A stretch of DNA of 47,827 bases from an uncultured Actinomycetes bacterium (GTDB lineage: Bacteria > Actinomycetota > Coriobacteriia > Coriobacteriales > Atopobiaceae), in assembly GCA_900318935.1 (NCBI GenBank), contig ONMP01000002.1, positions 1-47,827 on the forward strand, read 5' to 3'. Both the position numbers and the translations under genes were made by a program. Below the pieces are notes generated by a model. The model saw only the letters and a list, made by a program, of their open reading frames with translations, searched no databases and was not told where the DNA came from. Within the stretch, counting starts at the first letter, position 1; every line of letters begins with the position of its first letter. Below are positions 1 through 9,708 of this stretch, one piece after another.

Positions 1-380
1 ACCTTGACCTCGCCCTCGCCGGAGACGCCGTACTCGTTGGTGACCTTGGTGGTCTGGATGAGCTGGCTGCCCTCGTCGGCGACCAGGTTGCCCTTGCCGT
101 CGTCCTTGACCTTGATGGTGACCTTGTGCTCGGTCTCGTCGTAGGTCACGCCGGCGATGTCGCCCTTGGTCTCCTTGACCGTGTAGGTGTAGGTGCCGGC
201 GGCGGTGAACTTGATCTTGCCGAAGGACTTGGTCTGGTCGGCGTCGGCCTTGGTGATCTCGATGGAGGTCTCGGCCGGCATCGGGGTGCCCTCGGCGGCG
301 CTGATGGTGAAGGTGAACTTGTCGTCGTCGGTCCAGTCGCGGCCGTCGAGGACCTTCTGCACCTTGACCTCGCCCTCGCC
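1..380 (-). repeat. 360-bp tandem unit encoding a 120-residue pilin-type domain
   Basis: The 20 bases starting at position 1 recur exactly at 361, so the unit period is 360 bp (120 codons). Each unit opens with GEGEVKV and contains YTYTVKE and GVTYDET motifs. Only one full unit is visible; the next begins at the window edge, so further near-identical copies are likely and may have stopped assembly here. The unit is almost purely G/C-ending codons, unlike the gene upstream of it. Confidence 0.8.
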
Positions 381-3300
381 AGCAACAACCACGTCAGTAT
401 CATCGTAGGTAACGCCTGGGACCTTGTCCTCATCCGCAGGGATGACCTCGTTGATATGATAGTAATACGTCGCATCTTCGTAGGTACCATCCGCTTTAAG
501 CGTAAGGTCAGACAGATCGAAGTTTACCGTAGTGAATTTGACTTGAGTCTCGCCCTTGTTGTCAATGGTCTCAACGTTGTCTTTCACCTTGTGTCCGGTT
601 AGCGTGAACTGGAACTCATTATCCGCGGCCTCTGTCTCACGTCCGCTCAGGTCCTTCTGTGCCCAGAATTCCGCACTTCCGGTCGCTTTGTACTCGTTGG
701 TGATGGTCAGACTATCATGACCGTCGTACTTAATCGACTTGACCTCTAGCTTATTAGAGCCGTCCTTCTTGCCTACGGTAACGACTACGTTGTAAGCGGT
801 CGTGTCATATGTGATGCCGGTTACGCCATCGTCGGTCTCAGTAATGGTGTACTTGTACTCACCGGACTTCTCATATTCAATCTCACCGAATTCAGCAATC
901 GGGTTGGCCTTGGTAGCCGTCTTCTGAAGGCTCGTAGCTTCGCCTGCAGTAGCGGGCATGGGAGCGCCATTCACTGAAGCCAACGTGAAGGTGAACGAAT
1001 CTGCATTGCCCCAGCTGTTGATGGCCTTTGTCGCCGATAGGTTTGCCTTGGTGGACGAGGCGGTATTCTCTATTGTGAGCGAGGATTGCCCGTCATAGGT
1101 TACCTCTGCAACCAAAGCATTAGTTTCATTATTAAGCGAAACTTCTACTACGACCTGGTGATCCGTTGTGTCATAGGTAACGCCATCAACACCATCATCA
1201 TTCTCGGTGATGGTGTACTTGTAGGTGCCAACCTTGTCATATTTGATTTTGCCAAAATCTGCAATCTTCGCATTTACGGTAGCCGTCTTTGCAAGCGAAG
1301 TAGCTTCTCCGGCCTCAGCTGGCATCGGCGCATTATCAACAGACTTGAGAACAAACGTGAAAGTATCAGCCTTGCCCCAGTCATTGATCTGCTTGGTAGC
1401 CTTTATCTCTGCCTCTGCCGGCGTGAATGTGTTCTCGAAGTTGACAGCATTGATTGCGACCGGGCTATCATCGCTCGCCTTGGCCTCAAGCTTGCCGTCT
1501 CGATTCATGGTGACGGTAACCTTGACAGTCTTGGTCTCAGTGGTGTTCGTAACGCCAGGCTTACTGTCGCTATCCTCGCTAATCACATACTCGTGCGTTC
1601 CAACCGAGGTGTATTTAATCTTGGTAAAGGTGATCTTTCCGTCAGCGGCAGACACTCCGGTCGCCACCGGATCACCATTTTCCTTGACCGTAAATTTGAA
1701 GCCAGACAGGTCCATGTCATCGGGCTTGTTAGCGATAGACTTGTTACCCTTCAACTCAAGCTCCGTCGTTGCGTAGTTGTTGGTAACTGTAGCAATCGGT
1801 GCCTCATCGCCCGTCTTTCCAACCTCGACTGTAACTGGAACAGGATTGGTCAATGGATGCACGTCCGCATCGGCGGTGGAGCTGACCTCCTTGATGAAAT
1901 ACGTTGCAGGCATGAGGTTAGTGACCTCTTGGCTTTCAACCGGGTCACCGTTCTCGTTGATGGTGAGCTTTATCTCGATGTCGTTGTTGTTGCTGTCCTT
2001 TACAGGAACAGTGCATGCGTTGTCTTTATAGACTTTGAACGTGTACTCCCCAGCAAGCTTCGACTTGGCCTCATCGCTCAGATTGTCCTGGCCGTTCTCC
2101 TTCACTACCTTACGGATCTTGAGCGAGCCACCCTCAACGTTGTTCTTGAAGTGAACGTATCCGAACTCTGGGATTGCATCGCCATGTTTGCCTGCTTCGA
2201 CTACGGCATCAAGCTGCTTACCGTCGAACCACTGAGCTCCATTTCCACCCCACATTTGCACAAGCTGTGCATTGGAATTGGTAGATTCAACCTCTTTGAT
2301 GGTATATACCGCTGGATCGAGTTTGTCGATCTCGATATACCCATCTTCGTCAGGTTCGACAACCACGGACGTTTCGCCATCGTTGACGACAGCAGACTTA
2401 ATCTTGCCGTTCTCGATAGTAACGACCACAGTCCTGATTGCTGGATCAGTCCACCAGTTTGCCGTCTGATATTTCACCGTGAAGGTGTATTTACCGTCGG
2501 CGAGCGTTCCTTCTGTTTCTTCGCCGTTCACGGTAACGTACTTCGTCATCTTCAGCGAGCCGAAGCCTTCTTTGTCATTGGTGAAAGCTACTCGGCCGTA
2601 CTCCGTTACCGCAGATCCAGATTCGCCTTCCGTTACGAGAACCGTTGCGACTTTAGTTGTCGAATCTACACCCGTGCCTTTGTCACTACCTTGAGTGCCA
2701 CCCGTTGCACTTACCGCAACCAGAGTCGTACCGTTATCAGGTATGCCCGTCTCTGCCACGGTATAATGACCAGGCGCCAAGTCAGTGACCTCAACATAAC
2801 CAGTACCCTGATCGATAGTCGTTTGAGCGCCGTCTATCGTCGCTGTATACGGCTTGCCATTCTGAATAGTGATGACAACTTCCTTCGTCACCCTATCAGC
2901 TTCTTCGTTCTCCGTTGGGCCGTTGACGGTAAATCCGTAACTACCATCAGCAAGATTACCGGAAGTATCCTCACCGTTGACCGTTACCCTCTTGCGTATC
3001 TTAAGAGATCCACTCGGAGTCTTTTCGTTGGTAAACTCTACAGACTCGTATGTGCCGGTAGTAAGCTTACCCTGATGAGAAGTTACTTCTTCGGATTCTG
3101 ACCAACGTCGATTGGTTACTTCGCCAGTCTCTTGATCGATGTCAAATAGTTCATACCGCACTTTTGTCGTATAGGTTCGGCCCTCTTCGTCTGTGAGAAG
3201 CTCCTCGACCTTATACGTGTAGCCCTTTTTGAACCCCCAGAATTGCTTCTGCTGGCCACCCCTGATCGTGAATGTAGCTACGCCGTTGTTGAAGTAGTCG

Positions 3301-6300
3301 TCACCGTTTGTACCACTCAGCGGTACGCCATTCTCGTCGCTTGCAGTAATTTGGAAATTGAATTCTTTATTAGTATCGGACTCGTCAGTGACCTGCTTCT
3401 CGACAATCAGGCCTTCCAGCGGCCAGTTCTCGATGTGGGAGTTGTCTTTGTAGAAGTAGATATAATCCGGGTTGTTGTGATTAACCCTATTTGCGTCATT
3501 GGTAAACGTGTAGCTATAGGCATACGGTAGCTTACCATATCCATCCTTAGCCTCGATCTCTTCGAGCTTATATTGCACGTTATAATACAGGTCAGGCATT
3601 ACACCATTCTGGTCCGGTTGCCCACCATCTATGGTAATGACGCCATCTGTTCCAGTGGTGTAATAGAGCTCCGTCGCACCACTCTTACTAACAGCCCCGC
3701 CATCAGCCCTATAGAATTTGAACCTCACGCCTTCAAGCTTCTTGTTTTGGTTGTACGCATCGACCTTGAGAACCTTGAGGTTGATTAGCGATCCCTCGCC
3801 TTCACCGCTGCCTCCCATGGTCTTCCACGCGTCAACTGTCTTCTCGTAGTCGCCAATCTTTGCGGTGTTCTTAATCTGGATATTGTCACCCGAACCCATA
3901 ACGGTAGCGGTGTATGTAATCTCAACCTTTGTCTCGTCGGGTATATCATATATTACATCTGTGCCACCAACGACTGATGTGCTGGCATCAATCTTGTATT
4001 TAATATTCTCTGTAATATAGTCTTGCGACAGTGCATTCCCATCCTTGTCCCATGCCTTAATCTGGATGGTCGTTGCATCTATGGCAAGGTTCCTGTTGAG
4101 TGTGTCAGTCATTTTCTTCGTCGCGCCGCCGAATAACTTACCACAGTTCGGGTTGTAGATAATCTTGTACTTCGCATCACGGTTGGTACCACCGACTTCA
4201 CCGCTGTTGATGAGTTCCTTGCTCAGCGGCTCGTAGGTAGTCTTGAATGACCAGCCGGCCTCCTCGTCCCCAAACTTGGCGGTGTTCTTAGCTTCATACT
4301 TACCACCATTCTGTATGGCGACCTGTTTCAAATCGACGCCATCCTTGAGCTTGAGCGAGTACGTAATCCTGTAGAACTGGTAATAGTTATCACCGTCTTT
4401 AGGTACGTTCGCCGTAAGAGTCACGCCATTGCTCGTCGGTGTTGCTGAGATGGGGGTCTGATTGTCACCTTGATAGTACTGGTTGCCGGTCCAGATGTAC
4501 AGGTGATTGGAAGGTATGCCCTGAGCGCCTGTTCCTGGTTGCGTGGAAACCAACTCAAATACGTTGGTGTCAAATATATCATTCACCGTAATCGTATCTT
4601 GATTGACACCTGTGAGAACGACATAGTAGTCGAAAGTCGGACCATTCGCATTGTCGCCAGGACCATGCTTTTCAAATCCGGGCTTTGTGAAACGTACGGT
4701 ATCAGTTGCTTGCTTGTTGTTAATAGCAATGCTGTTCTGGTGCTCTGACCAGCCCTTCGCATTTAGATCACTTTCCAACCAATCATCATTCACGGTTGTG
4801 GTGAGCTTGATGGTAATCTCACGAGGACTCTGTCCACCTCTCAGACCTGGTTCATGTTTGCCAGGATCTTTGAAGAAGATAATCTTAACCTGCTCGGAGT
4901 TGCTAGTGTCGACATCATAACTCTCGCCGCCATCCAATCCCGAGATCTGGAGTGAACCATTGGTGAATACGTCAATCGCTTTCACACCATTAAGCCACGT
5001 TTGCGGTAGATAGTCGATAACCTCTGCCTTTGAGAGACCGGATGCTGGAACCGTTATCGTTGAGACCCAAACGATCTTGTCATTATCGAAGGATTCATGC
5101 GTCTTGCTAATCTCGACTTTCCCGCCCTCGGGCTCTACGTTCACACCGTTACCGCTACCGTTAGCGGTGTTCTCGACACGTACGGTATCGCCTGACTGAT
5201 TGACCTTGTTTTGATCAACCTCGGTCTGGTACTTGAAAACGTACTTGTAAGGTTGCGTATCACCAGAAGGAATCTTGTATGTCCATGAATAGTCATCATG
5301 GGCTTCCATATTGTTATAGCTCACGTAATCCGTACGCACGAGGTTACCATTTTTATTATAGACCTCAATCGTTACGTTATTGCCATGATACTTCATGTAT
5401 TCTCGAGAGCCGGAGCCAATGCTGTCGGTAACCGGCGACCCGGCTGCGGATGCGATGCAGTTGGAATTGTATGTGACGGTCCAGTTATAAATCTTCTTCC
5501 CGCCTTCAGTTCCTGCAAGCTCGCCCGCACTCTTCTGTGTATCAAAGAGATTGATTTCGTTGTGGAACTCGGACTCCTTTGGTTCAGGCGTGTCTTTGGG
5601 CTGTGCCTTTACCTTGTTGCCCATCTGCTCCCACGTCAGCTTGCCGTCCTTTGCCTTGCTTGGGTCAACCTTAGCATAGTACTTAAGGGTGACAACTTCG
5701 TTAGCCCGCATGTTCGGTATGGTGATGTCGAAGTTGTTGCCATCGCCAAGCGTATTGTTGTAGTAGCTGGCGCTGCCCATGTTGCTGTCAATCGTGAACC
5801 GACCATACTGGTACTGGAGCGTTCCGTCTGTACCCGTAAACTTGTCCCATACGCGCACGTCCTGCACTGCACCACCAGTTGCCTGTATCGTTACGGTATA
5901 CTCCATCTCCATGGTGTCTTTATTGAAGTTGCCGGATTTGCCCACGTTAACGTTGCCAGGCTCGGGATCGCCAACCTCGACTTTCTTGATAACTTCACCC
6001 TCATAGTTTGTTATCGTTACATCCCTCGTGAATTCAGCAAAGTAATTAACGTGGAACGTTACGTTCGTCGCACTGGCCAGATAATGATAGTTGGGATCAG
6101 TCGTATCAAATGTCACTGAGAGTCTACCATCACCGGTAATCGTGAAGTTACCCTTTGCGATATAATCACCGTCACCTGTGTGAATAGTGATGTTCATCGG
6201 CTTGTTGTTGATTCCGCCATCGAGAACCTGAATTCCCTGGGGGAATGAGTAGGTCAGCGTTCCATCATTCTTGAACTGGTAGTTTGAGCTCTCAGTAAAG

Positions 6301-8042
6301 GACATATCAACGGTATAGCGAGTACCCGGGGTCACCTGATATGCGCCGCCCTGCTCGGGGGCACCAGTGACACTGAAGCCGTTGATGAAGTATCCAAGGT
6401 CGGTAAGTTCCTGTGCGTCGGTAACCGCGATGACGTACTTCAGGCCGTTGGCCATAGTGATGGTCAGTGTCTCGAAGCTCTTAAACGGCAGAAGGCTTAC
6501 GAGAGTCCAGTCGTTTCCGAGGAGGTCCTTGTTGACCGCGACGAGCTCAGGGCTGCTGAACTCGGCTTTTTCAACGTCACCCACACTCTCGTTGATGCCA
6601 AGCGCCAGCAAAAGAGCACTCAGCTTCATGTTCTGGCCGCCCGTCAGCGTGTAGGTAAAGCCATCAAGCTCGAAGTCGACGGTGTAGCTAAACGCATAGA
6701 CCGAGAAATCGGTGGCCGTAAAATCGGCGGTCTGGTTCGATACCGACACGTTGGCCGCAACTTGCTCGACACCGATGTTGCCGTCGGACTCGGGCAGATG
6801 GAACACGTCGACATTTGCCTTGCTCGGTGCATCAATCTCGTTGGAGAGCTGTTGCCGCTTAAACTTGAAGGAAACCTGGACGGAACCCTCCTCGGGCTCA
6901 ATCTCCTTGTCACCCTTTACGAAGGTCACGTCGTAAAGCATCGTGTTGGAGGAGTCGTGCTCGTCATCCGTGGCCCCGTTGAGAGCGTTCATGTAGGCAT
7001 CGAAGCCATCGGCACCCTCGCCGATACGCTTTACGACGAGCTCAGCATCATCGGGCAGAGCATCGACCTTCATCAGCGTGGCCGTCACCTTAACAGCATG
7101 GTCCTCATAGACATACTCGGTCTTGGTCGGGGCTTTGGACTCCTCGTCCTTCTTGGCCTCATCCTTGTCCGTGGACTCGTCCTTCTTGGCCTCTTCCTGC
7201 TTGGTCTCCTCGGCAGGCTGCTGCTCAGCGGGCTTGGTCTCCTCGGCGGGCTGCTGCTCGGTTGGCTGCTGCTCGTCCTTGACATGCTCAGCGGGCTTCG
7301 GCTGCTCGGCGGGCTTCGTGTCATCCTTCCCCTGATCAGCAGGCTTTTCTTCCTGCTTGCCCTCGGTATCAGTGCCCTCTGCGGGTTTTGGCGCAGGCTC
7401 CGGCTCGGGCTCTGGTGTGGGCTCAGGTTCAGACTGCGGGATTGCTTCCGTAAAGACGGCGATGGTCGCTCCCTCTTTGAGAGCGTCCTTACTAATGATA
7501 TAGTTACCGTCCTCGCGCGGGCCAATCTCATCCTCGTTGCCGTCGACTGTGTAGGTCACGCGAGCAATCTTGAATCCTTCGTTCGCACTAACACCAAACA
7601 GCATGTCGGCATCGAGAGGTACGACAACCTCTGGCGACGCCGCGTCATGATCTGCTCCGTTGTACGAAAGAACCGCGTTCTCCAGGCGGAGAGCAAGCTT
7701 GGCCGCCGTCGGTTGCGGCTCGGGCTCGGGTTCCTGTGCTGGCGGTGCTTCTGCCGACTCAGGTGTCTGCGGCTCCTCAGGTGCCGGCTCTGGATTGGTA
7801 GGCTCTTGCGCCTCCTCTCCTTGCGCAGCCGCGCCATCACCTTCCCCTTGGGACGTGATTTGGTCGGCCACTTCCTGTGCAGTCTGTGAAAGCGCATCTG
7901 CTCGCGCCTTCATAGCCTGCTTCTGAGCCCATACGAGTCCTTGACTCGGCATGAGACTCAGGACCATCGACACGCTGACCACAGCGCTAAGGAAGCGCGC
8001 CATGGGCATGTTGTGCCGCTTTGGTCGTTTGTCACGATCCAT
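1..8042 (-). CDS. Giant secreted surface adhesin with pilin-type isopeptide repeat domains (3' end outside window)
   Basis: One open frame runs from an ATG at 8042 (good ribosome site GGGAGGAAC) off the left edge: at least 2680 residues, no stop seen. Residues 1-39 are a signal peptide (basic start, hydrophobic core, VWA before Q40). Residues about 75-120 and 200-315 are rich in Pro, Glu and Lys and look like a wall- or stalk-spanning spacer. The middle (about 600-1450) resembles collagen-binding/SpaA-like adhesin modules with repeated NTAKF/NTANG strand ends. From about 1450 come Cna-B-like modules (GSLKIRK repeats), then from about 2087 at least five streptococcal-pilin-type isopeptide domains marked by YKYTITE and GVTYD. 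Likely a cell-wall-anchored colonisation factor; the sorting signal would lie beyond the window. From about 388 leftward GC content and codon choice change sharply. Ligand unknown. Confidence 0.88.
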   Translation of the reverse strand, partial: MDRDKRPKRHNMPMARFLSAVVSVSMVLSLMPSQGLVWAQKQAMKARADALSQTAQEVADQITSQGEGDGAAAQGEEAQEPTNPEPAPEEPQTPESAEAPPAQEPEPEPQPTAAKLALRLENAVLSYNGADHDAASPEVVVPLDADMLFGVSANEGFKIARVTYTVDGNEDEIGPREDGNYIISKDALKEGATIAVFTEAIPQSEPEPTPEPEPEPAPKPAEGTDTEGKQEEKPADQGKDDTKPAEQPKPAEHVKDEQQPTEQQPAEETKPAEQQPAEETKQEEAKKDESTDKDEAKKDEESKAPTKTEYVYEDHAVKVTATLMKVDALPDDAELVVKRIGEGADGFDAYMNALNGATDDEHDSSNTMLYDVTFVKGDKEIEPEEGSVQVSFKFKRQQLSNEIDAPSKANVDVFHLPESDGNIGVEQVAANVSVSNQTADFTATDFSVYAFSYTVDFELDGFTYTLTGGQNMKLSALLLALGINESVGDVEKAEFSSPELVAVNKDLLGNDWTLVSLLPFKSFETLTITMANGLKYVIAVTDAQELTDLGYFINGFSVTGAPEQGGAYQVTPGTRYTVDMSFTESSNYQFKNDGTLTYSFPQGIQVLDGGINNKPMNITIHTGDGDYIAKGNFTITGDGRLSVTFDTTDPNYHYLASATNVTFHVNYFAEFTRDVTITNYEGEVIKKVEVGDPEPGNVNVGKSGNFNKDTMEMEYTVTIQATGGAVQDVRVWDKFTGTDGTLQYQYGRFTIDSNMGSASYYNNTLGDGNNFDITIPNMRANEVVTLKYYAKVDPSKAKDGKLTWEQMGNKVKAQPKDTPEPKESEFHNEINLFDTQKSAGELAGTEGGKKIYNWTVTYNSNCIASAAGSPVTDSIGSGSREYMKYHGNNVTIEVYNKNGNLVRTDYVSYNNMEAHDDYSWTYKIPSGDTQPYKYVFKYQTEVDQNKVNQSGDTVRVENTANGSGNGVNVEPEGGKVEISKTHESFDNDKIVWVSTITVPASGLSKAEVIDYLPQTWLNGVKAIDVFTNGSLQISGLDGGESYDVDTSNSEQVKIIFFKDPGKHEPGLRGGQSPREITIKLTTTVNDDWLESDLNAKGWSEHQNSIAINNKQATDTVRFTKPGFEKHGPGDNANGPTFDYYVVLTGVNQDTITVNDIFDTNVFELVSTQPGTGAQGIPSNHLYIWTGNQYYQGDNQTPISATPTSNGVTLTANVPKDGDNYYQFYRITYSLKLKDGVDLKQVAIQNGGKYEAKNTAKFGDEEAGWSFKTTYEPLSKELINSGEVGGTNRDAKYKIIYNPNCGKLFGGATKKMTDTLNRNLAIDATTIQIKAWDKDGNALSQDYITENIKYKIDASTSVVGGTDVIYDIPDETKVEITYTATVMGSGDNIQIKNTAKIGDYEKTVDAWKTMGGSGEGEGSLINLKVLKVDAYNQNKKLEGVRFKFYRADGGAVSKSGATELYYTTGTDGVITIDGGQPDQNGVMPDLYYNVQYKLEEIEAKDGYGKLPYAYSYTFTNDANRVNHNNPDYIYFYKDNSHIENWPLEGLIVEKQVTDESDTNKEFNFQITASDENGVPLSGTNGDDYFNNGVATFTIRGGQQKQFWGFKKGYTYKVEELLTDEEGRTYTTKVRYELFDIDQETGEVTNRRWSESEEVTSHQGKLTTGTYESVEFTNEKTPSGSLKIRKRVTVNGEDTSGNLADGSYGFTVNGPTENEEADRVTKEVVITIQNGKPYTATIDGAQTTIDQGTGYVEVTDLAPGHYTVAETGIPDNGTTLVAVSATGGTQGSDKGTGVDSTTKVATVLVTEGESGSAVTEYGRVAFTNDKEGFGSLKMTKYVTVNGEETEGTLADGKYTFTVKYQTANWWTDPAIRTVVVTIENGKIKSAVVNDGETSVVVEPDEDGYIEIDKLDPAVYTIKEVESTNSNAQLVQMWGGNGAQWFDGKQLDAVVEAGKHGDAIPEFGYVHFKNNVEGGSLKIRKVVKENGQDNLSDEAKSKLAGEYTFKVYKDNACTVPVKDSNNNDIEIKLTINENGDPVESQEVTNLMPATYFIKEVSSTADADVHPLTNPVPVTVEVGKTGDEAPIATVTNNYATTELELKGNKSIANKPDDMDLSGFKFTVKENGDPVATGVSAADGKITFTKIKYTSVGTHEYVISEDSDSKPGVTNTTETKTVKVTVTMNRDGKLEAKASDDSPVAINAVNFENTFTPAEAEIKATKQINDWGKADTFTFVLKSVDNAPMPAEAGEATSLAKTATVNAKIADFGKIKYDKVGTYKYTITENDDGVDGVTYDTTDHQVVVEVSLNNETNALVAEVTYDGQSSLTIENTASSTKANLSATKAINSWGNADSFTFTLASVNGAPMPATAGEATSLQKTATKANPIAEFGEIEYEKSGEYKYTITETDDGVTGITYDTTAYNVVVTVGKKDGSNKLEVKSIKYDGHDSLTITNEYKATGSAEFWAQKDLSGRETEAADNEFQFTLTGHKVKDNVETIDNKGETQVKFTTVNFDLSDLTLKADGTYEDATYYYHINEVIPADEDKVPGVTYDDTDVVVAGEGEVKVQKVLDGRDWTDDDKFTFTISAAEGTPMPAETSIEITKADADQTKSFGKIKFTAAGTYTYTVKETKGDIAGVTYDETEHKVTIKVKDDGKGNLVADEGSQLIQTTKVTNEYGVSGEGEVK

Positions 8043-8311
8043 AGTTCCTCCCATCTCCGTTGCATGCGGGGCGGGCGCCAACCGTCCCTTACATGCACAT
8101 TCCTACCTACAGTAGATAAGGCTACAGAATGTAATTTAGTACTTGAGAGTTGAGAGTTGAATGTTAACTTTAAAATAGTCCGGCGAACGGTAGTTGTACG
8201 GGGGTGTTGTGCATAGGAAGGGGCCAAATTGGTATGCAATGCCTTAAAAAATTGTAAATAACATTGCTTATCTTTTATAATTCAGAAATTTATTACTCAT
8301 ATAGAGTCGAA

Positions 8312-8356
8312 TTACTGTCCGCAGCACCGGGGGTCTATATCCCCTCCGTGCAGTAA
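8312..8356. other. Long hairpin in the upstream region of the surface adhesin gene
   Basis: TTACTG (8312-8317) pairs with CAGTAA (8351-8356), and an inner CACCGGGGG pairs with CCCCTCCGTG around a TCTATAT loop, leaving one internal bulge. It lies about 270 nt upstream of the adhesin start and about 180 nt past the end of the Rpn gene. No T-tract follows on either strand, so it is not a standard terminator. It could be a leader RNA structure. An AT-rich stretch (8230-8310) between it and the adhesin gene may hold the promoter, but I see no clear -35/-10 pair. Confidence 0.45.
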
Positions 8357-8367
8357 CTTTCAAAGCT

Positions 8368-8516
8368 CACACCAGATATCGCAGCAGAGGTACGGTGAGT
8401 CCAGATCGCGCACATCTGGTGTGCCATTCCATCAAAACCAGCCTAACTCGGACACTTTCCCACACCAAATGTCAACACCGAGGTGTCTACACCCCAGCCT
8501 GGCCACATCTGGTGTG
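8368..8516. repeat. Four CACA-N5-TGTG operator-like sites
   Basis: Four 13-bp sites read CACACCAGATATC (8368), CACATCTGGTGTG (8411), CACACCAAATGTC (8461) and CACATCTGGTGTG (8504). They are versions of one motif in alternating orientation, at start-to-start distances of 43, 50 and 43 bp, between the Rpn gene and the adhesin gene. The regular spacing (about 4 to 5 helical turns) suggests cooperative protein binding, perhaps by a regulator of the adhesin. Pairing of opposite copies could also form hairpins. Confidence 0.55.
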
Positions 8517-8538
8517 CGTGACACGAGGGCAAGACCAA

Positions 8539-8796
8539 TCAGCCTTCCGTCGTCGCATTCGCCAGCTCGAATTCTGCCACGTTGACATCCGCGAAGGCAG
8601 CGGCGTCCTCTGCGGAGAGGATGCCTTCACGCACCAGCTCAGCCAATACTTCCCTCCGGCCTTCCTTCCGTCCCTTCTTCACGCCTTTCTTCACGCCCTC
8701 CTTCCGGCCCTTCTTTACGCCCTCCTTCCGGCCCTTCTTCACGCCCTTCTCGGTGTACTCGTCTATGAGCTCCTTGAAGCCCTTTGCCATCTCCAT
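8539..8796 (-). CDS. Possible internally initiated C-terminal Rpn product (RpnS-like)
   Basis: An in-frame ATG at 8796 is preceded by GGAGGAAGGGGG, seven bases upstream, a ribosome site better than the one at the full-length start. Translation from here would give 85 residues: a helix, the KKGRKEGV repeats and the tail, without the nuclease domain. In some Enterobacteria short C-terminal Rpn products made this way inhibit the full-length nuclease. Whether this one is made is an inference; the good ribosome site might be chance in a Glu/Gly-rich stretch. Confidence 0.4.
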   Translation of the reverse strand: MEMAKGFKELIDEYTEKGVKKGRKEGVKKGRKEGVKKGVKKGRKEGRREVLAELVREGILSAEDAAAFADVNVAEFELANATTEG

Positions 8797-9708
8797 CTGC
8801 TGGCCCCCTTCCTCCACCGCCAGTCGCGTACCGACCGCCGCATTGAGCAACCTCATGGCATCAACATCAAGCGGCTGGCCTCCCAGTGGTCCTTGTGTAA
8901 TTCTTTCCAGCTCGGACTTGTTACCTGCGTATTTAATATAGCGCATCACCAAACCTAAGTCGCTGGAAAACCTATCCAAGTCGTCATCTGACATGTTCGA
9001 CGGTGACAACAAGTTCATTTTGTAATCCGGTACGAGGCGAAGAATCTCTGCATCTGCCGTGTCCAGCATCTCATGCAGGCTCGTGGGTCCGTCCCAATCG
9101 CCCTCCCCGAAATGCACCACAAGTGTCACCACAGGCATAAGGCGATCGTCTTTTCGAAAACCTGAGAGGAACTCCGCAGAACCCTGCGTCATGGGACCAC
9201 GATCGTTCTCGTTTACCTCGCTCCCACCGAATTCACCCTCATCGCGTTCGCCATTGCCCGCACGCTTACGCCGATACGACTTCGCTGCTTCTCCCACTTG
9301 ACCTGCATAGTTCGCCGCATCATAGAGCGCGCAGCGCACGGACATCGCATAGTGAACAGCATCCTGCGCCTCAACGCCAAGCACTACGTAGGCAGCACGA
9401 CCATCATCCATCGCCTGCCAAATGCGTGTCACGTCACGAATGCGCTGCACCGGCTCCGTCGCATCATTTCCATAGGCAAAAACCAGCTCATTAGGATCGC
9501 ATTGAGCGAGCTCGTCTGGGTCAATGACCTGTTTGCCGTCGTAGACGAGCCAATTGAACGCATCGGCAAAGCGCACCGGATCGGAGAGGTACACCTTTCC
9601 CGCCGCATCGACCTCGCCCACCTTTACCGCCTCCTTTCCGCACCAGCTAAGCCAAATCCACTCTTTTTGACGCACCCTCTCATCGCCGCCTCCCTCCGTT
9701 TTGGGCAT
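8539..9708 (-). CDS. Rpn family recombination-promoting nuclease/putative transposase
   Basis: About 389 residues. The N-terminal domain has the Rpn/PD-(D/E)XK signature DPVRFADAFNWLVYDGKQVI near residues 40-60, then DAVHYAMSVRCALYDAANY and the VTLVVHFGEGDWDG strand typical of the family. The C-terminus carries a charged tandem repeat (KKGRKEGV copies) and a short helical tail, as is usual in Rpn proteins. I chose the ATG at 9708; an in-frame TTG at 9777 would add 23 unconserved-looking residues. Known Rpn proteins are RecA-independent recombination-promoting DNA endonucleases, and some are linked to phage defence. A start site inside the gene (8796) may give a second product. The gene stands alone, downstream of a 1.2-kb repeat-rich gap. 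Confidence 0.85.
   Translation of the reverse strand: MPKTEGGGDERVRQKEWIWLSWCGKEAVKVGEVDAAGKVYLSDPVRFADAFNWLVYDGKQVIDPDELAQCDPNELVFAYGNDATEPVQRIRDVTRIWQAMDDGRAAYVVLGVEAQDAVHYAMSVRCALYDAANYAGQVGEAAKSYRRKRAGNGERDEGEFGGSEVNENDRGPMTQGSAEFLSGFRKDDRLMPVVTLVVHFGEGDWDGPTSLHEMLDTADAEILRLVPDYKMNLLSPSNMSDDDLDRFSSDLGLVMRYIKYAGNKSELERITQGPLGGQPLDVDAMRLLNAAVGTRLAVEEGGQQMEMAKGFKELIDEYTEKGVKKGRKEGVKKGRKEGVKKGVKKGRKEGRREVLAELVREGILSAEDAAAFADVNVAEFELANATTEG

Noticed and set aside
1086..3101. 671-codon plus-strand frame
   Set aside because: It is antisense to the adhesin gene, has no ribosome site, and its translation is Arg/Ile/Val-rich with no domain.
8312..8356. c-di-GMP riboswitch
   Set aside because: Only one nested hairpin is seen; the conserved GEMM loop and receptor sequences are absent.
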